Below, piece by piece: positions 1 through 6,560 of a stretch of DNA of 10,090 bases. The notes below the pieces were generated by a model, which had not been told where the DNA came from, searched no databases, and worked only from the letters and a program-made list of their open reading frames with translations. Both the position numbers and the translations under genes were made by a program. The DNA is from an uncultured Rubrivivax sp. (GTDB lineage: Bacteria; Pseudomonadota; Gammaproteobacteria; Burkholderiales; Burkholderiaceae_C): the NCBI GenBank assembly GCA_937975735.1, contig CALJUI010000476.1, forward strand, positions 1 to 10,090, in the 5' to 3' direction. Within the stretch, counting starts at the first letter, position 1. Every line of letters starts with the position of its first letter.

Positions 1-285
1 GATGCGCCGGCCCTCGTCAGTCAGCCGCGTGCCGCCGCCGGCGCGGCCGCCGGCGCGGCGTTGCACCAGCGGCTCGGTGGCGAGCCGGTCGAGCTGGTCG
101 AGCGCGTCCCAGGCGGCCTTGTAGGACATCGGCAGCGACGCCGCGGCGCGGCTCAGCGACCCGTGCCGCTCGATCGCCTCGAGCAGGCGCACCCGCTGCT
201 CGGTGAAGGCCGCGCCGCCGACGCCGCGCAGCGCGATCGAGCCGACCAGCGCGGCGGCGGGGTCGGGGCGGCGGGCGGCGCACAT
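1..285 (-). CDS. modE: ModE-type winged-helix DNA-binding regulator, 5' part only
   Basis: This is the N-terminal 95 codons of a gene that runs off the left edge. It encodes the winged helix-turn-helix domain of the molybdate-responsive ModE family, which represses or activates molybdate uptake and molybdoenzyme genes. The visible protein has the ModE pattern: a first helix around residues 33-42 (RLLEAIERHG), then SLSRAAASLPMSYKAAWDAL at about residues 43-62 (helix-turn-helix), a second helix DQLDRL, and a wing with the glycine-rich GGRAGGGTRLTDEGRR at 79-94. The C-terminal molybdate-binding MOP domains, if present, lie outside the window, so it could also be a one-domain ModE-like protein. 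ATG at 285 is chosen because homology starts soon after it; a GTG nine bases further upstream is possible. It is divergent from the GGT-family gene with about 80 bases between. The family call is strong, the exact ligand is inference. Confidence 0.88.
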   Translation of the reverse strand, partial: MCAARRPDPAAALVGSIALRGVGGAAFTEQRVRLLEAIERHGSLSRAAASLPMSYKAAWDALDQLDRLATEPLVQRRAGGRAGGGTRLTDEGRRI

Positions 286-367
286 GGCCGGCACGATAGC
301 AGCGGCCGGCAGCGTGGCTGGCCGCGGGGTAGAGTCCGTCATCGCCCTCTTCGCCCGGCCGCCGCCC

Positions 368-1975
368 ATGCCTTTCGACTGGACCAACCCCTACCCCACC
401 GTGCGCAGCCCGCTGTTCGCGCGCAACGTCGTCGCCACCTCGCAGCCGCTGGCCGCGCAGGCCGGGCTGCAGATGCTGCGCGCCGGCGGCAACGCGGTCG
501 ACGCGGCGATCGCCACCGCCGCGGCGATGACGATCGTCGAGCCCTGCTCGAACGGCCTGGGCAGCGACAGCTTCGCGATCCTCTGGGACGGCCGCCAGCT
601 GCACGGCCTGAACGCCTCGGGCACCGCGCCGGCGGCGTGGACGCGCGAGTACTTCGTGCGCAAGCACGGCGAGCAGATGCCGATGCGCGGCTGGGACAGC
701 GTCACCGTGCCCGGCGCCGTGGCCGGCTGGATGGCGCTGTCGGCGAAGTTCGGCAAATTGCCGTTCGCCGACCTGCTGGCGCCGGCGATCGAACTCGCCG
801 AGCGCGGCTACGGCGTCGGCGTCGTCACCGCCGACAAGTGGGCCAAGGCCGCGCCATTGCTGCAGGACCAGCCCGGCTGGGCGCAGGCCTTCCTGCCGCG
901 CGGCCGCGTGCCGGCACCGGGCGAGCGCTTCGTGTTCGCCGAAGCGGGCGCGACGCTGCGCAAGATCGCCGCGACCAAGGGCGAGGCCTTCTACCGCGGC
1001 GAGGTCGCCGCCGCGCTGGCCGCGCACGCGAAGGCGAACGGCGGCGCGATGACCGAGGCCGACCTCGCCGGCTATGCGCCCGAATGGGTGACGCCGATCG
1101 CCAAGGACTTCGCCGGCCACACCGTGCACCAGATCCCGCCGAACGGCCAGGGCATCGCCGGGCTGATGGCGATGGGCATGCTCGCGAAGCTCGACATCGA
1201 CCGTTTCCCGGTCGACAGCGTCGAGTCGCAGCACCTGCAGATCGAGGCGATGAAGCTCGCCTTCGCCGACACCTACCGCTGGGTGGCCGACGAACGCGCG
1301 ATGACCGAGGTGACCGCCGCCGACCTGCTCGACGACGGCTACCTCGCCGAGCGCGCGAAACGCATCGACCCGAAGCGTGCGCAGGATTTCGCGCATGGCA
1401 CGCCGCCGACCGGCGGCACGATCTACCTGAGCGCCGCCGACGAGGGCGGCATGATGGTCAGCCTGATCCAGTCGAACTACATGGGCTTCGGCAGCGGCAT
1501 CGTCGTGCCGGGGGTCGGCGTCAGCCTGCAGAACCGCGGCCACGGCTTCACGCTCGACGCGAAGCACCCGAACGTCGTCGCGCCGGGCAAGCGGCCCTTC
1601 CACACCATCATCCCCGGCTTCCTGACGAAGGACGGCCGGCCGCAGATGAGCTTCGGCGTGATGGGCGGCAACATGCAGCCACAGGGCCATCTGCAGACCC
1701 TCGTGCGCATGCTCGTGCACGCGCAGCAGCCGCAGGCCGCCTGCGATGCGCCGCGCTGGAAGGTCGACCGCGGCCTGAAGATCGACTGCGAGCACACGAT
1801 GGCCGAGACGCTGGTCGACGCGCTGCGCGAGCGCGGCCACGCGCTGCAGGAGACGCGCGACTCGTACATGGACTTCGGCTCCGGCCAGTTCATCTGGCGC
1901 CTCAGCGACGACGCCGACGACGGCTATGTCGCGGCCAGCGATTCGCGCCGCGAGGGGCAGGCGGTCGGCTACTAG
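368..1975 (+). CDS. Gamma-glutamyltransferase-family Ntn hydrolase, YwrD-like (cytoplasmic)
   Basis: A 535-aa member of the gamma-glutamyltransferase family, made as a proenzyme that cleaves itself in front of a threonine to give large and small subunits; the new N-terminal Thr is the nucleophile. The protein starts MPFDWTNPYP and has no signal peptide, so it should be cytoplasmic, unlike periplasmic Ggt. Landmarks: RSPLFARNVVATSQPLAA (13-30), GGNAVDAAIA (40-49), SVTVPGAVAGW (111-121), IPPNGQGI (256-263), ESQHLQIEAMKLAFAD (286-301), the predicted cleavage site before Thr351 in GGTIYLSAAD, QSNYMGFGSG (368-377), LQNRGHGF (387-394) and the oxyanion glycines GG at 433-434. An open frame extends upstream to 203 but would overlap the modE gene and has low-complexity sequence; ATG 368 begins the conserved region. 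No Shine-Dalgarno sequence is visible before it. Several canonical glutamate-binding residues are replaced, so the substrate is uncertain. Confidence 0.93.
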   Translation: MPFDWTNPYPTVRSPLFARNVVATSQPLAAQAGLQMLRAGGNAVDAAIATAAAMTIVEPCSNGLGSDSFAILWDGRQLHGLNASGTAPAAWTREYFVRKHGEQMPMRGWDSVTVPGAVAGWMALSAKFGKLPFADLLAPAIELAERGYGVGVVTADKWAKAAPLLQDQPGWAQAFLPRGRVPAPGERFVFAEAGATLRKIAATKGEAFYRGEVAAALAAHAKANGGAMTEADLAGYAPEWVTPIAKDFAGHTVHQIPPNGQGIAGLMAMGMLAKLDIDRFPVDSVESQHLQIEAMKLAFADTYRWVADERAMTEVTAADLLDDGYLAERAKRIDPKRAQDFAHGTPPTGGTIYLSAADEGGMMVSLIQSNYMGFGSGIVVPGVGVSLQNRGHGFTLDAKHPNVVAPGKRPFHTIIPGFLTKDGRPQMSFGVMGGNMQPQGHLQTLVRMLVHAQQPQAACDAPRWKVDRGLKIDCEHTMAETLVDALRERGHALQETRDSYMDFGSGQFIWRLSDDADDGYVAASDSRREGQAVGY

Positions 1976-1978
1976 GCG

Positions 1979-2518
1979 CTACGGGCGCATCAGCCGCGCC
2001 CAGCCAGCGGCACCCAGGCGCTCCAGCGTCGCGATGTTGCGCTCGTAGATGTCGGCCGCGTCCGGCGTCGATGCGACCGCGCGCTCGATGCTCGCCTCGC
2101 GCAGCAGGTGCAATGTCGGGAACGGCGAGCGGTTCGTCGCGTTGGCGATGTCGTCCGCTTCGGTGCCTTCGAACCGGTACTGCGGATGGAAGCTCGCGAT
2201 CTGCAGCACGCCGTCGAGCGATAGCGAATGCAGCGCCGCGTCGGCGACGTCGAGGAACTGGTTGTAGTCGTCGAAGCCGGCGAGGACCTGCGGGTGCACC
2301 AGCAAAGTGGTGTCGATTTGTGTCGGGTCGGCCGCCGCGAGGACGCGCAATTCGTGCACCAGATCCTGCCGCAAGGCGTCTTCGTCGGTCGCGTCGCTGA
2401 CCACCCAGCGGATCTGCCCGCGCGCGTGCACCGCCTTCGCGAACGGGCACAGGTTCAGCCCGATGACCGCGGCGCGCAGCCAGTGCGCGGTGCAGTCGAT
2501 GACCTTCGGATGATCCAT
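1979..2518 (-). CDS. DUF1415 family protein
   Basis: A 179-aa protein of normal full length for the DUF1415 family, which has no established biochemical function. Family hallmarks are visible: GLNLCPFAKAV near the N-terminus (20-30), where Cys24 sits in a conserved LCPFA motif, HPQYRFEGTEADDIANATNR (111-130) and SPFPTLHLLREASIERAV (131-148). There is no signal peptide or membrane segment, so a soluble cytoplasmic protein is expected. The gene is convergent with the GGT-family gene, the two stop codons being separated by only three bases, and is divergent from the injection-system operon. Starting at ATG 2518 includes all conserved motifs; an ATG seven bases upstream is out of frame. Nothing links it functionally to the neighbouring injection system; it is probably ordinary chromosomal flank. 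Confidence 0.9.
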   Translation of the reverse strand: MDHPKVIDCTAHWLRAAVIGLNLCPFAKAVHARGQIRWVVSDATDEDALRQDLVHELRVLAAADPTQIDTTLLVHPQVLAGFDDYNQFLDVADAALHSLSLDGVLQIASFHPQYRFEGTEADDIANATNRSPFPTLHLLREASIERAVASTPDAADIYERNIATLERLGAAGWARLMRP

Positions 2519-2601
2519 GCGGCATTGTCACGCGCGCCGATCGAAGGCCCCTAGAACTGGGGTTTGTGACCCCCGGGGTCGAGTCCTAAAAGGGCCCGAT
2601 C
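2519..2601 (+). promoter_or_regulatory. Divergent intergenic leader of the injection-system operon, with alternating C4/G4 hairpins
   Basis: This 83-base gap is the only visible place for a promoter of the injection-system operon. A weak sigma70-like pair is TTGTGA (2564-2569) and TAAAAG (2587-2592) with a 17-base spacer, each matching four of six consensus bases; transcription from it would start almost at the GTG, so it is only a candidate. The gap holds a run of alternating complementary blocks: CCCC 2548-2551, GGGGT 2559-2563, ACCCC 2569-2573 and GGGGTC 2575-2580. GGGGT can pair with ACCCC around the loop TTTG/TTGTG, or GACCCC with GGGGTC (13-base perfect odd palindrome at 2568-2580), but not both. 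A good ribosome binding site AAGGG (2590-2594) lies seven bases before the GTG start. Confidence 0.4.
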
Positions 2602-3171
2602 GTGATCGACGCCGCCCTGTCCTTCGTGGCCGATGAGGTCAACGCCCACCTGCTCAAGCGCACCGGCACCGAGCTCGGCGCGGTCAGCGCCGGACCCATC
2701 GCCGACGAACGCGGCAACTGGGTCGTGCCGCTGGACACGACGCGCCTGACCCTGTTCCAGATCGACGAGGAGCGCGCGCTGCGCGAGCAGGTGCCGGAGC
2801 GCACGATCGTCGGCGGCCGCGAGGTGCGGCTGCCGCCGCCGCTGCGGTTGAACCTCGTGGTGCTCTTCGCCGGCCGCTTCCAGCAGTACGACCAGGCGCT
2901 GCGCACGCTGTCGCACATCCTCGCCTTCTTCCAGGCCCGGCCGCTGTTCACGCCGACCGACAGTCCCGCGCTGCCCGCCGGCACCGAGCGGCTGGCGATG
3001 GACCTGATCAGCTACGGCCCGGAGCAGCTCAACCAGCTGTGGGCCTGCCTGGGCGCCAAGCACCTGCCCTGCGCGGTGTACCGGATGCGCGTCGTGTCGC
3101 TGCAGGACCAGGAGCCGGCCGGCACGGGCTTGCCGATCACCACCGTGGACGCCACGTTCACTGGGCGCTGA
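2602..3171 (+). CDS. eCIS Pvc16/Afp16-like tail-terminator candidate (DUF4255)
   Basis: A 189-aa protein of the DUF4255/Pvc16_N family found in nearly all extracellular contractile injection systems; in Afp and PVC the homologue caps the distal end of the tube and sheath and fixes or finishes tail length. Sequence features: the typical opening IDAALSFVADEVNAHLLKR (2-20), a beta-rich middle, the conserved PPPLRLNLVVLFAGRF (78-93) followed by YDQALRTLSHILAFFQARP (96-114) and LISYGPEQLNQLWACLGAKHLPCAVYRMRVV (135-165), all family landmarks. The start is GTG, because an in-frame stop lies at 2587-2589 and the next in-frame ATG is far inside; an AAGGG ribosome site supports it. It is the first gene of the operon here, whereas in Afp and PVC operons the homologue is the last structural gene, so the order resembles other eCIS lineages. 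Confidence 0.88.
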   Translation: MIDAALSFVADEVNAHLLKRTGTELGAVSAGPIADERGNWVVPLDTTRLTLFQIDEERALREQVPERTIVGGREVRLPPPLRLNLVVLFAGRFQQYDQALRTLSHILAFFQARPLFTPTDSPALPAGTERLAMDLISYGPEQLNQLWACLGAKHLPCAVYRMRVVSLQDQEPAGTGLPITTVDATFTGR

Positions 3172-3176
3172 GATGA

Positions 3177-3254
3177 AACGACCCCCTGACTCGCTGCGCT
3201 CGTTTCCCCCCGAGGGGGAGGTCAGTTCCTTCGGAACGGCCGTGCGGAACTGAC
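3177..3254. repeat. Intergenic C/G-rich inverted-repeat element between pvc16-like gene and the next cistron
   Basis: The 83-base gap between the first and second operon genes is almost wholly made of nested inverted repeats. CCCCC 3206-3210 and GGGGG 3214-3218 form a hairpin with a three-base loop; GTTCC 3225-3229 and GGAAC 3233-3237 form a second one with loop TTC; and GTCAGTTCC 3221-3229 matches GGAACTGAC 3246-3254 perfectly over nine bases, a longer stem that excludes the second hairpin. CTGAC at 3186-3190 can also pair with GTCAG 3221-3225. The layout, with ACCCCCTGACTCGCTGCGCT followed by a C-run/G-run hairpin and a TTCCTTCGGAA loop, resembles dispersed intergenic repeats I recall from Comamonadaceae-type genomes; copy number cannot be judged here. 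Its right end touches the ATG of the next gene. Confidence 0.65.
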
Positions 3255-4259
3255 ATGGCCCGCATCCGCTTCCGTCCGCTCTGGACCGTCGAGGTCCGGC
3301 ACGCCTTCTTCGGCGGCCGCTGCGATGCGCTGCGCTTCGTCGTGCCGCCGTCCACCCAGCGCGCGCTGGCCGGCGCGCACCTGCTGGCGCGCGAGCGCGA
3401 AGGCCGGCTGCACGTGCTGATCGAGCTCGACGACGCCGACCAGCCGCTGACCGACCCGACCGGGCTCACGCTGCGCTTCGGCCTCGCGCCGCGCGAGGCC
3501 TCGTTCGCGTCGATCACGGTGCCGCAGGGCCTGCCGCGCGGCGAGGCGGCGCTGTGGGACAACCGCGCCGATGCCGATGCGCTCGGCGCGGCACGCGGCG
3601 TGCAGATCGTCGGCGAGCAGCTGCGACTCGAGCCGCGCAGCGCCGAGCGGCCGCTGACGCTGCGCCTGTTCGACGGCGCCGACGTGATGCGCGCGAGCAC
3701 CACGCTCGGCCCCGGCGAAGAGGCCTGGACGCCCGACGGCGCCTTCACCCGCGGTGAGTGGCGGCTCGAGGAACAGGGCGCGGGGGCACCGGTGTCGCGC
3801 ACGCTGCTGGTCGCCCCGGACCTCGTCGGCGCCTGGGGCGTGCTGGCGCTGACGCCCAGCGCCGGGCACGTCGCCGCGGGCCGCGACTTCGTGCTGCCCT
3901 TCGATGCGCGCAGCGACCGGCTGCGCTACTACGTCGTCGCGAACCGCTTCGGCGCCGCCGAGTTCGACCAATTGCAGGTGGTCGACGACGGCTTCGGCGC
4001 CGAGGGCCGGCCGGCGATCGTCTTCGACCGCGTGCTGCCCGCGGCCTTCGACGCCACCCATCTGGACCCCGCCCTGCTGGACCCGAGCGGCAGCGCGCGC
4101 ATCGCGCTGTTCCAGGCCCAGGCCGAGGTCGCGCGACGCGCGCGCGGCCCCACCGGCGTGGCCCTGCATCGCAACGGCGACGTGCTGATCGGCCACCTGC
4201 CGCAGCCGGGCGCCGACCGCCACGACGCGCAATTCGTCGTCCACCTGAGCCAGAGCTGA
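3255..4259 (+). CDS. Unassigned 334-aa protein of the contractile injection operon
   Basis: I cannot assign this protein to a named family with confidence. It has no signal peptide, membrane helix or low-complexity stretch, and looks like a soluble beta-rich protein. Possible conserved blocks: LWTVEVRHAFFGGRCDALRF (9-28), where Cys23 follows a GG, then PPSTQRALAGAHLLARERE(31-49); a middle with LTLRLFDG (134-141) and RYYVVANRF (224-232); and the C-terminal block ARIALFQAQAEV (281-292) then GVALHRNGDVLIGHLPQPGA (301-320) and DAQFVVHLSQS (324-334). The last block resembles, from memory, uncharacterised proteins in other eCIS clusters, but I could not check. The ATG directly follows the inverted-repeat element; the only purine-rich site (GGA 3246-3248) lies within its right arm. 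Position between tail terminator and sheath suggests a structural, cap or assembly role, which is inference. Confidence 0.8.
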   Translation: MARIRFRPLWTVEVRHAFFGGRCDALRFVVPPSTQRALAGAHLLAREREGRLHVLIELDDADQPLTDPTGLTLRFGLAPREASFASITVPQGLPRGEAALWDNRADADALGAARGVQIVGEQLRLEPRSAERPLTLRLFDGADVMRASTTLGPGEEAWTPDGAFTRGEWRLEEQGAGAPVSRTLLVAPDLVGAWGVLALTPSAGHVAAGRDFVLPFDARSDRLRYYVVANRFGAAEFDQLQVVDDGFGAEGRPAIVFDRVLPAAFDATHLDPALLDPSGSARIALFQAQAEVARRARGPTGVALHRNGDVLIGHLPQPGADRHDAQFVVHLSQS

Positions 4260-4275
4260 GCCGAGGAGCCCGCGC

Positions 4276-5643
4276 ATGCCGACCTACCGCACCCCCGACG
4301 TCTACGTCGAAGAGATCTCCGTCTTCCCGCCTTCGGTGGCCGAGGTCGAGACCGCCATTCCGGCCTTCATCGGCTACACCGGCCGCGCCCGCAAGACGGT
4401 CGCCGACGACCTCGTCGACCGCCCGACCAAGATCTACAGCTTCGCCGAGTTCGAGCAGTACTACGGCGGCCCGGACGGCCCCGACATCGCGGTCGCGCTG
4501 ACGACCGAGGGCGCCGGCTTCCGCGCCAGCGTCACGCCGCCAGCGCTGAGCTACCTGCTGTGGTACGCGGTCAAGATGTTCTTCGACAACGGCGGCGGCA
4601 AGTGCTTCATCGTCTCGGTCGGCAGCTACGCGATGCCGATCGCGCTGGCCGACCTGCAGCGCGGGCTGGCCGCGGTGCAGCTCGAGGACGAGCCGACCCT
4701 GCTCGTCTGCCCCGAGGCGGTGCGGCTGTCTGGCACCGGCTACGACACCTTGGCGCAGGCGATGCTCGCGCAGTGCGGGCTGCTGAAGGACCGCTTCGCG
4801 ATCCTCGACCTGTTCGGCGGCGACGCGGCGCAGGACGGCACGGCGCTGACGGCCAACCGCGCACGGGTCGGCAACAACAACCTGAAGTACGGCGCGCTGT
4901 ACTACCCCTTCCTGCGCTCGAGCATCAACCACCACGTGCTGCCCGACGAGAGCAACGTCGACGTGACGATCGACGGCGGCACCGCGGCGGCGCTGTCCAC
5001 GCTCGAGACCTCCGCCACCGCCGCCTACAACGCCGCCAAGCTGGCCTTGCTGGACCACTACGTCGTGGTGCCGCCGAGCGGCGCGGTGGCCGGCGTCTAC
5101 GCCGCCACCGACACCGCGCGCGGCGTCTGGAAGGCGCCGGCCAACGTCGGCGTGGCCGACGTCGTCGAGCCCATGGTGCGGCTGGACAACGCCCGCCAGG
5201 ACGAGCTCAACGTCGACGCGACGACGGGCAAGTCGATCAACGCGCTGCGCGCCTTCGCCGGCAAGGGCACGCTGGTGTGGGGCGCGCGCACCCTGGCCGG
5301 CAACGACAACGAGTGGCGCTACGTCTCGGTGCGGCGCTTCTTCAACATGGTCGAGGAGTCGGTCAAGAAGAGCACCTACTGGGCCGTCTTCGAGCCCAAC
5401 GACGCCAACACCTGGGTCAAGGTGCGCGGAATGATCGAGAACTACCTGACGCAGAAGTGGCGCGAGGGCGCGCTCGCCGGCGCGACGACCAAGGACGCGT
5501 TCTTCGTGCGCTGCGGCCTCGGCACGACGATGAACGCGCAGGACATCCTCGAGGGGCGCATGAACGTCGAGATCGGCATGGCCGCGGTGCGGCCGGCCGA
5601 ATTCATCATCCTGAAGTTCTCGCACAAGCTGCAGACGAGCTGA
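4276..5643 (+). CDS. eCIS contractile tail sheath protein (Afp2/Pvc2-like)
   Basis: A 455-aa phage-tail-sheath family protein that polymerises around the inner tube and contracts to drive it through a target envelope. The N-terminus TPDVYVEEISVFPPSVAEVE (6-25) followed by TAIPAFIGYTG (26-36) is the typical sheath handshake arm and first strand. The C-terminal domain has WKAPANVGV (285-293), GKGTLVWGARTLAGNDNEWR (329-348) then YVSVRRFFNMVEESVKKSTYWAVFEPND (349-376), GLGTTMNAQDILEGRM (414-429) and VRPAEFIILKFSHK (438-451), all diagnostic. The variable middle (about 60-270) would be the outer surface domain. It is the only sheath gene in the window, whereas Afp and PVC carry three paralogues in a row; the length is close to the larger Afp sheaths. 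GAGGAG at 4263-4268 gives a strong ribosome site, and the gene follows its neighbour by 16 bases. Confidence 0.97.
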   Translation: MPTYRTPDVYVEEISVFPPSVAEVETAIPAFIGYTGRARKTVADDLVDRPTKIYSFAEFEQYYGGPDGPDIAVALTTEGAGFRASVTPPALSYLLWYAVKMFFDNGGGKCFIVSVGSYAMPIALADLQRGLAAVQLEDEPTLLVCPEAVRLSGTGYDTLAQAMLAQCGLLKDRFAILDLFGGDAAQDGTALTANRARVGNNNLKYGALYYPFLRSSINHHVLPDESNVDVTIDGGTAAALSTLETSATAAYNAAKLALLDHYVVVPPSGAVAGVYAATDTARGVWKAPANVGVADVVEPMVRLDNARQDELNVDATTGKSINALRAFAGKGTLVWGARTLAGNDNEWRYVSVRRFFNMVEESVKKSTYWAVFEPNDANTWVKVRGMIENYLTQKWREGALAGATTKDAFFVRCGLGTTMNAQDILEGRMNVEIGMAAVRPAEFIILKFSHKLQTS

Positions 5644-5658
5644 TCAAGGGAGCCCTCC

Positions 5659-6093
5659 ATGCCTCAGCAATACCCCCTTCCGGTCTTCCACTTCACCGTC
5701 CAGTGGGGCGGCACGCGCATCGGCTTCTCCGAGGTCACCGGCCTCACCCAGGAGAACCAGGCCATCGAGTACCGCGACGGCTCGTTCCCCGAGTACTCGT
5801 CGATCAAGATGCCGGGGCTGCGCAAGTTCGGCAACGTCACGCTCAAGCGCGGCATCGTCAAGGCGGACAACGAGTTCTTCCAGTGGCTGTCGACGATCAA
5901 GCTGAACCAGGTCGAGCGGCGCGACATCGTCGTCTCGCTGCTCAACGAGAACCACGAGCCGGTAATGACCTGGAAGGTGCAGAACGCGTTCCCGGTCAAG
6001 GTCGAGGGCCCGGGCCTGAAGGCCAGCGGCAACGAGGTGGCGATCGAGTCGATCGAGATCGCGCACGAGGGGCTCGAGCTGCAGAACGACTGA
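5659..6093 (+). CDS. eCIS inner tube protein 1 (Afp1/Pvc1-like, gp19 family)
   Basis: A 144-aa tail-tube protein of the T4 gp19-like family; hexameric rings of such subunits stack into the inner tube that is fired through the target envelope and holds cargo in its lumen. Visible landmarks are FHFTVQWGGTRIGFSEVTGL (10-29), IEYRDG (36-41), FGNVTLKRGIVKADNEFFQW (57-76), the LLNENHEPVMTWKVQNAFPVK segment (94-114) and a closing strand with VAIESIEIAHEGLEL (127-141). The AAGGGAG ribosome site (5646-5652) sits seven bases before the ATG. It lies 15 bases after the sheath gene and 13 before a second tube paralogue. With the sheath directly upstream this copy is the likely bulk tube protein, by analogy to tube-sheath gene pairs; that is inference. 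Confidence 0.95.
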   Translation: MPQQYPLPVFHFTVQWGGTRIGFSEVTGLTQENQAIEYRDGSFPEYSSIKMPGLRKFGNVTLKRGIVKADNEFFQWLSTIKLNQVERRDIVVSLLNENHEPVMTWKVQNAFPVKVEGPGLKASGNEVAIESIEIAHEGLELQND

Positions 6094-6106
6094 TCGCGGG
6101 CCCGCC

Positions 6107-6547
6107 ATGTTCACGCCCCCCGTCGGCTTCCACTTCAAGGTGGAGGTGCAGGGCCTCCAGCCGGTCGCCGACGACCTGCGCTTCACCGAGGTCGGCGGCC
6201 TGACGATCGAGGTCGCCACCGAGGAGATGGCCGAGGGCGGCGAGAACCGCTTCGTGCAGCGCTACCCCGGCCGCGCCAAGTACGGCGACCTGGTGCTCAA
6301 GCGCGGGCTGCTGAAGAAGAGCGCGGTGTGGGACTGGGCGCGCCAGTGCATCGAGGACCTCGACGTCGAACCGCAGGACGTCGACGTGACGCTGCTGAAC
6401 GAGGCCCACGAACCGCTGATGAGCTGGCACGTGATCGGCGCCTTCCCGGTGAAGTGGTCGGTGTCGGACTTCAACGCCAGTGCCAATGCCTTCGTGGTGG
6501 AGACCTTGACCCTCGCTTATCGCCACTTCCGCCTGCGCAAGGATTGA
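6107..6547 (+). CDS. eCIS inner tube protein 2 (Afp5/Pvc5-like, gp19 family)
   Basis: A 146-aa paralogue of the preceding tube protein. Shared blocks show a common fold: FHFKVEVQGL (8-17), FTEVGGL (26-32), YGDLVLKRGLLK (59-70), then LLNEAHEPLMSWHVIGAFPVK (96-116) and a closing VETLTLAYRHFRL (131-143). In Afp and PVC, the Afp5-type tube protein forms the first ring next to the baseplate and spike and pairs with Afp7; its placement immediately before the DUF5908 and LysM genes matches the afp5-afp6-afp7-afp8 order. The upstream GGG-containing spacer gives only a weak ribosome site, so translation may be coupled to the previous gene, whose stop lies 13 bases before. Which copy is the main tube subunit cannot be decided from sequence alone. 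Confidence 0.94.
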   Translation: MFTPPVGFHFKVEVQGLQPVADDLRFTEVGGLTIEVATEEMAEGGENRFVQRYPGRAKYGDLVLKRGLLKKSAVWDWARQCIEDLDVEPQDVDVTLLNEAHEPLMSWHVIGAFPVKWSVSDFNASANAFVVETLTLAYRHFRLRKD

Positions 6548-6560
6548 CAGGAGCGCCACC

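Noticed and set aside
330..335. TAGAGT as a -10 box for the GGT-family gene
   Set aside because: The hexamer fits TAnnnT but no acceptable -35 lies 16-18 bases upstream; too weak to list as a feature.
203..367. Upstream extension of the GGT-family protein to an ATG at 203
   Set aside because: The added 55 residues overlap the modE gene on the other strand and are low complexity; family homology begins at MPFDW, ATG 368.
17..1840. 607-codon open frame on the minus strand opposite the GGT-family gene
   Set aside because: Low-complexity Arg/Ala/His-rich product, antisense to a well-conserved protein; open frames like this are common in very GC-rich DNA.
2525..2557. TTGTCA (2525-2530) as a -35 box for the injection operon
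   Set aside because: No -10-like hexamer at 16-18 bases; the nearest TAGAAC would need a 21-base spacer.
3745..5625. 626-codon minus-strand frame opposite the sheath gene
   Set aside because: Antisense shadow of the sheath protein with an Arg/Gly/Val-rich, domain-free product.
4560..6203. 547-codon plus-strand frame overlapping sheath and tube genes
   Set aside because: Out-of-frame Arg/Gly/His-rich shadow crossing two real genes.
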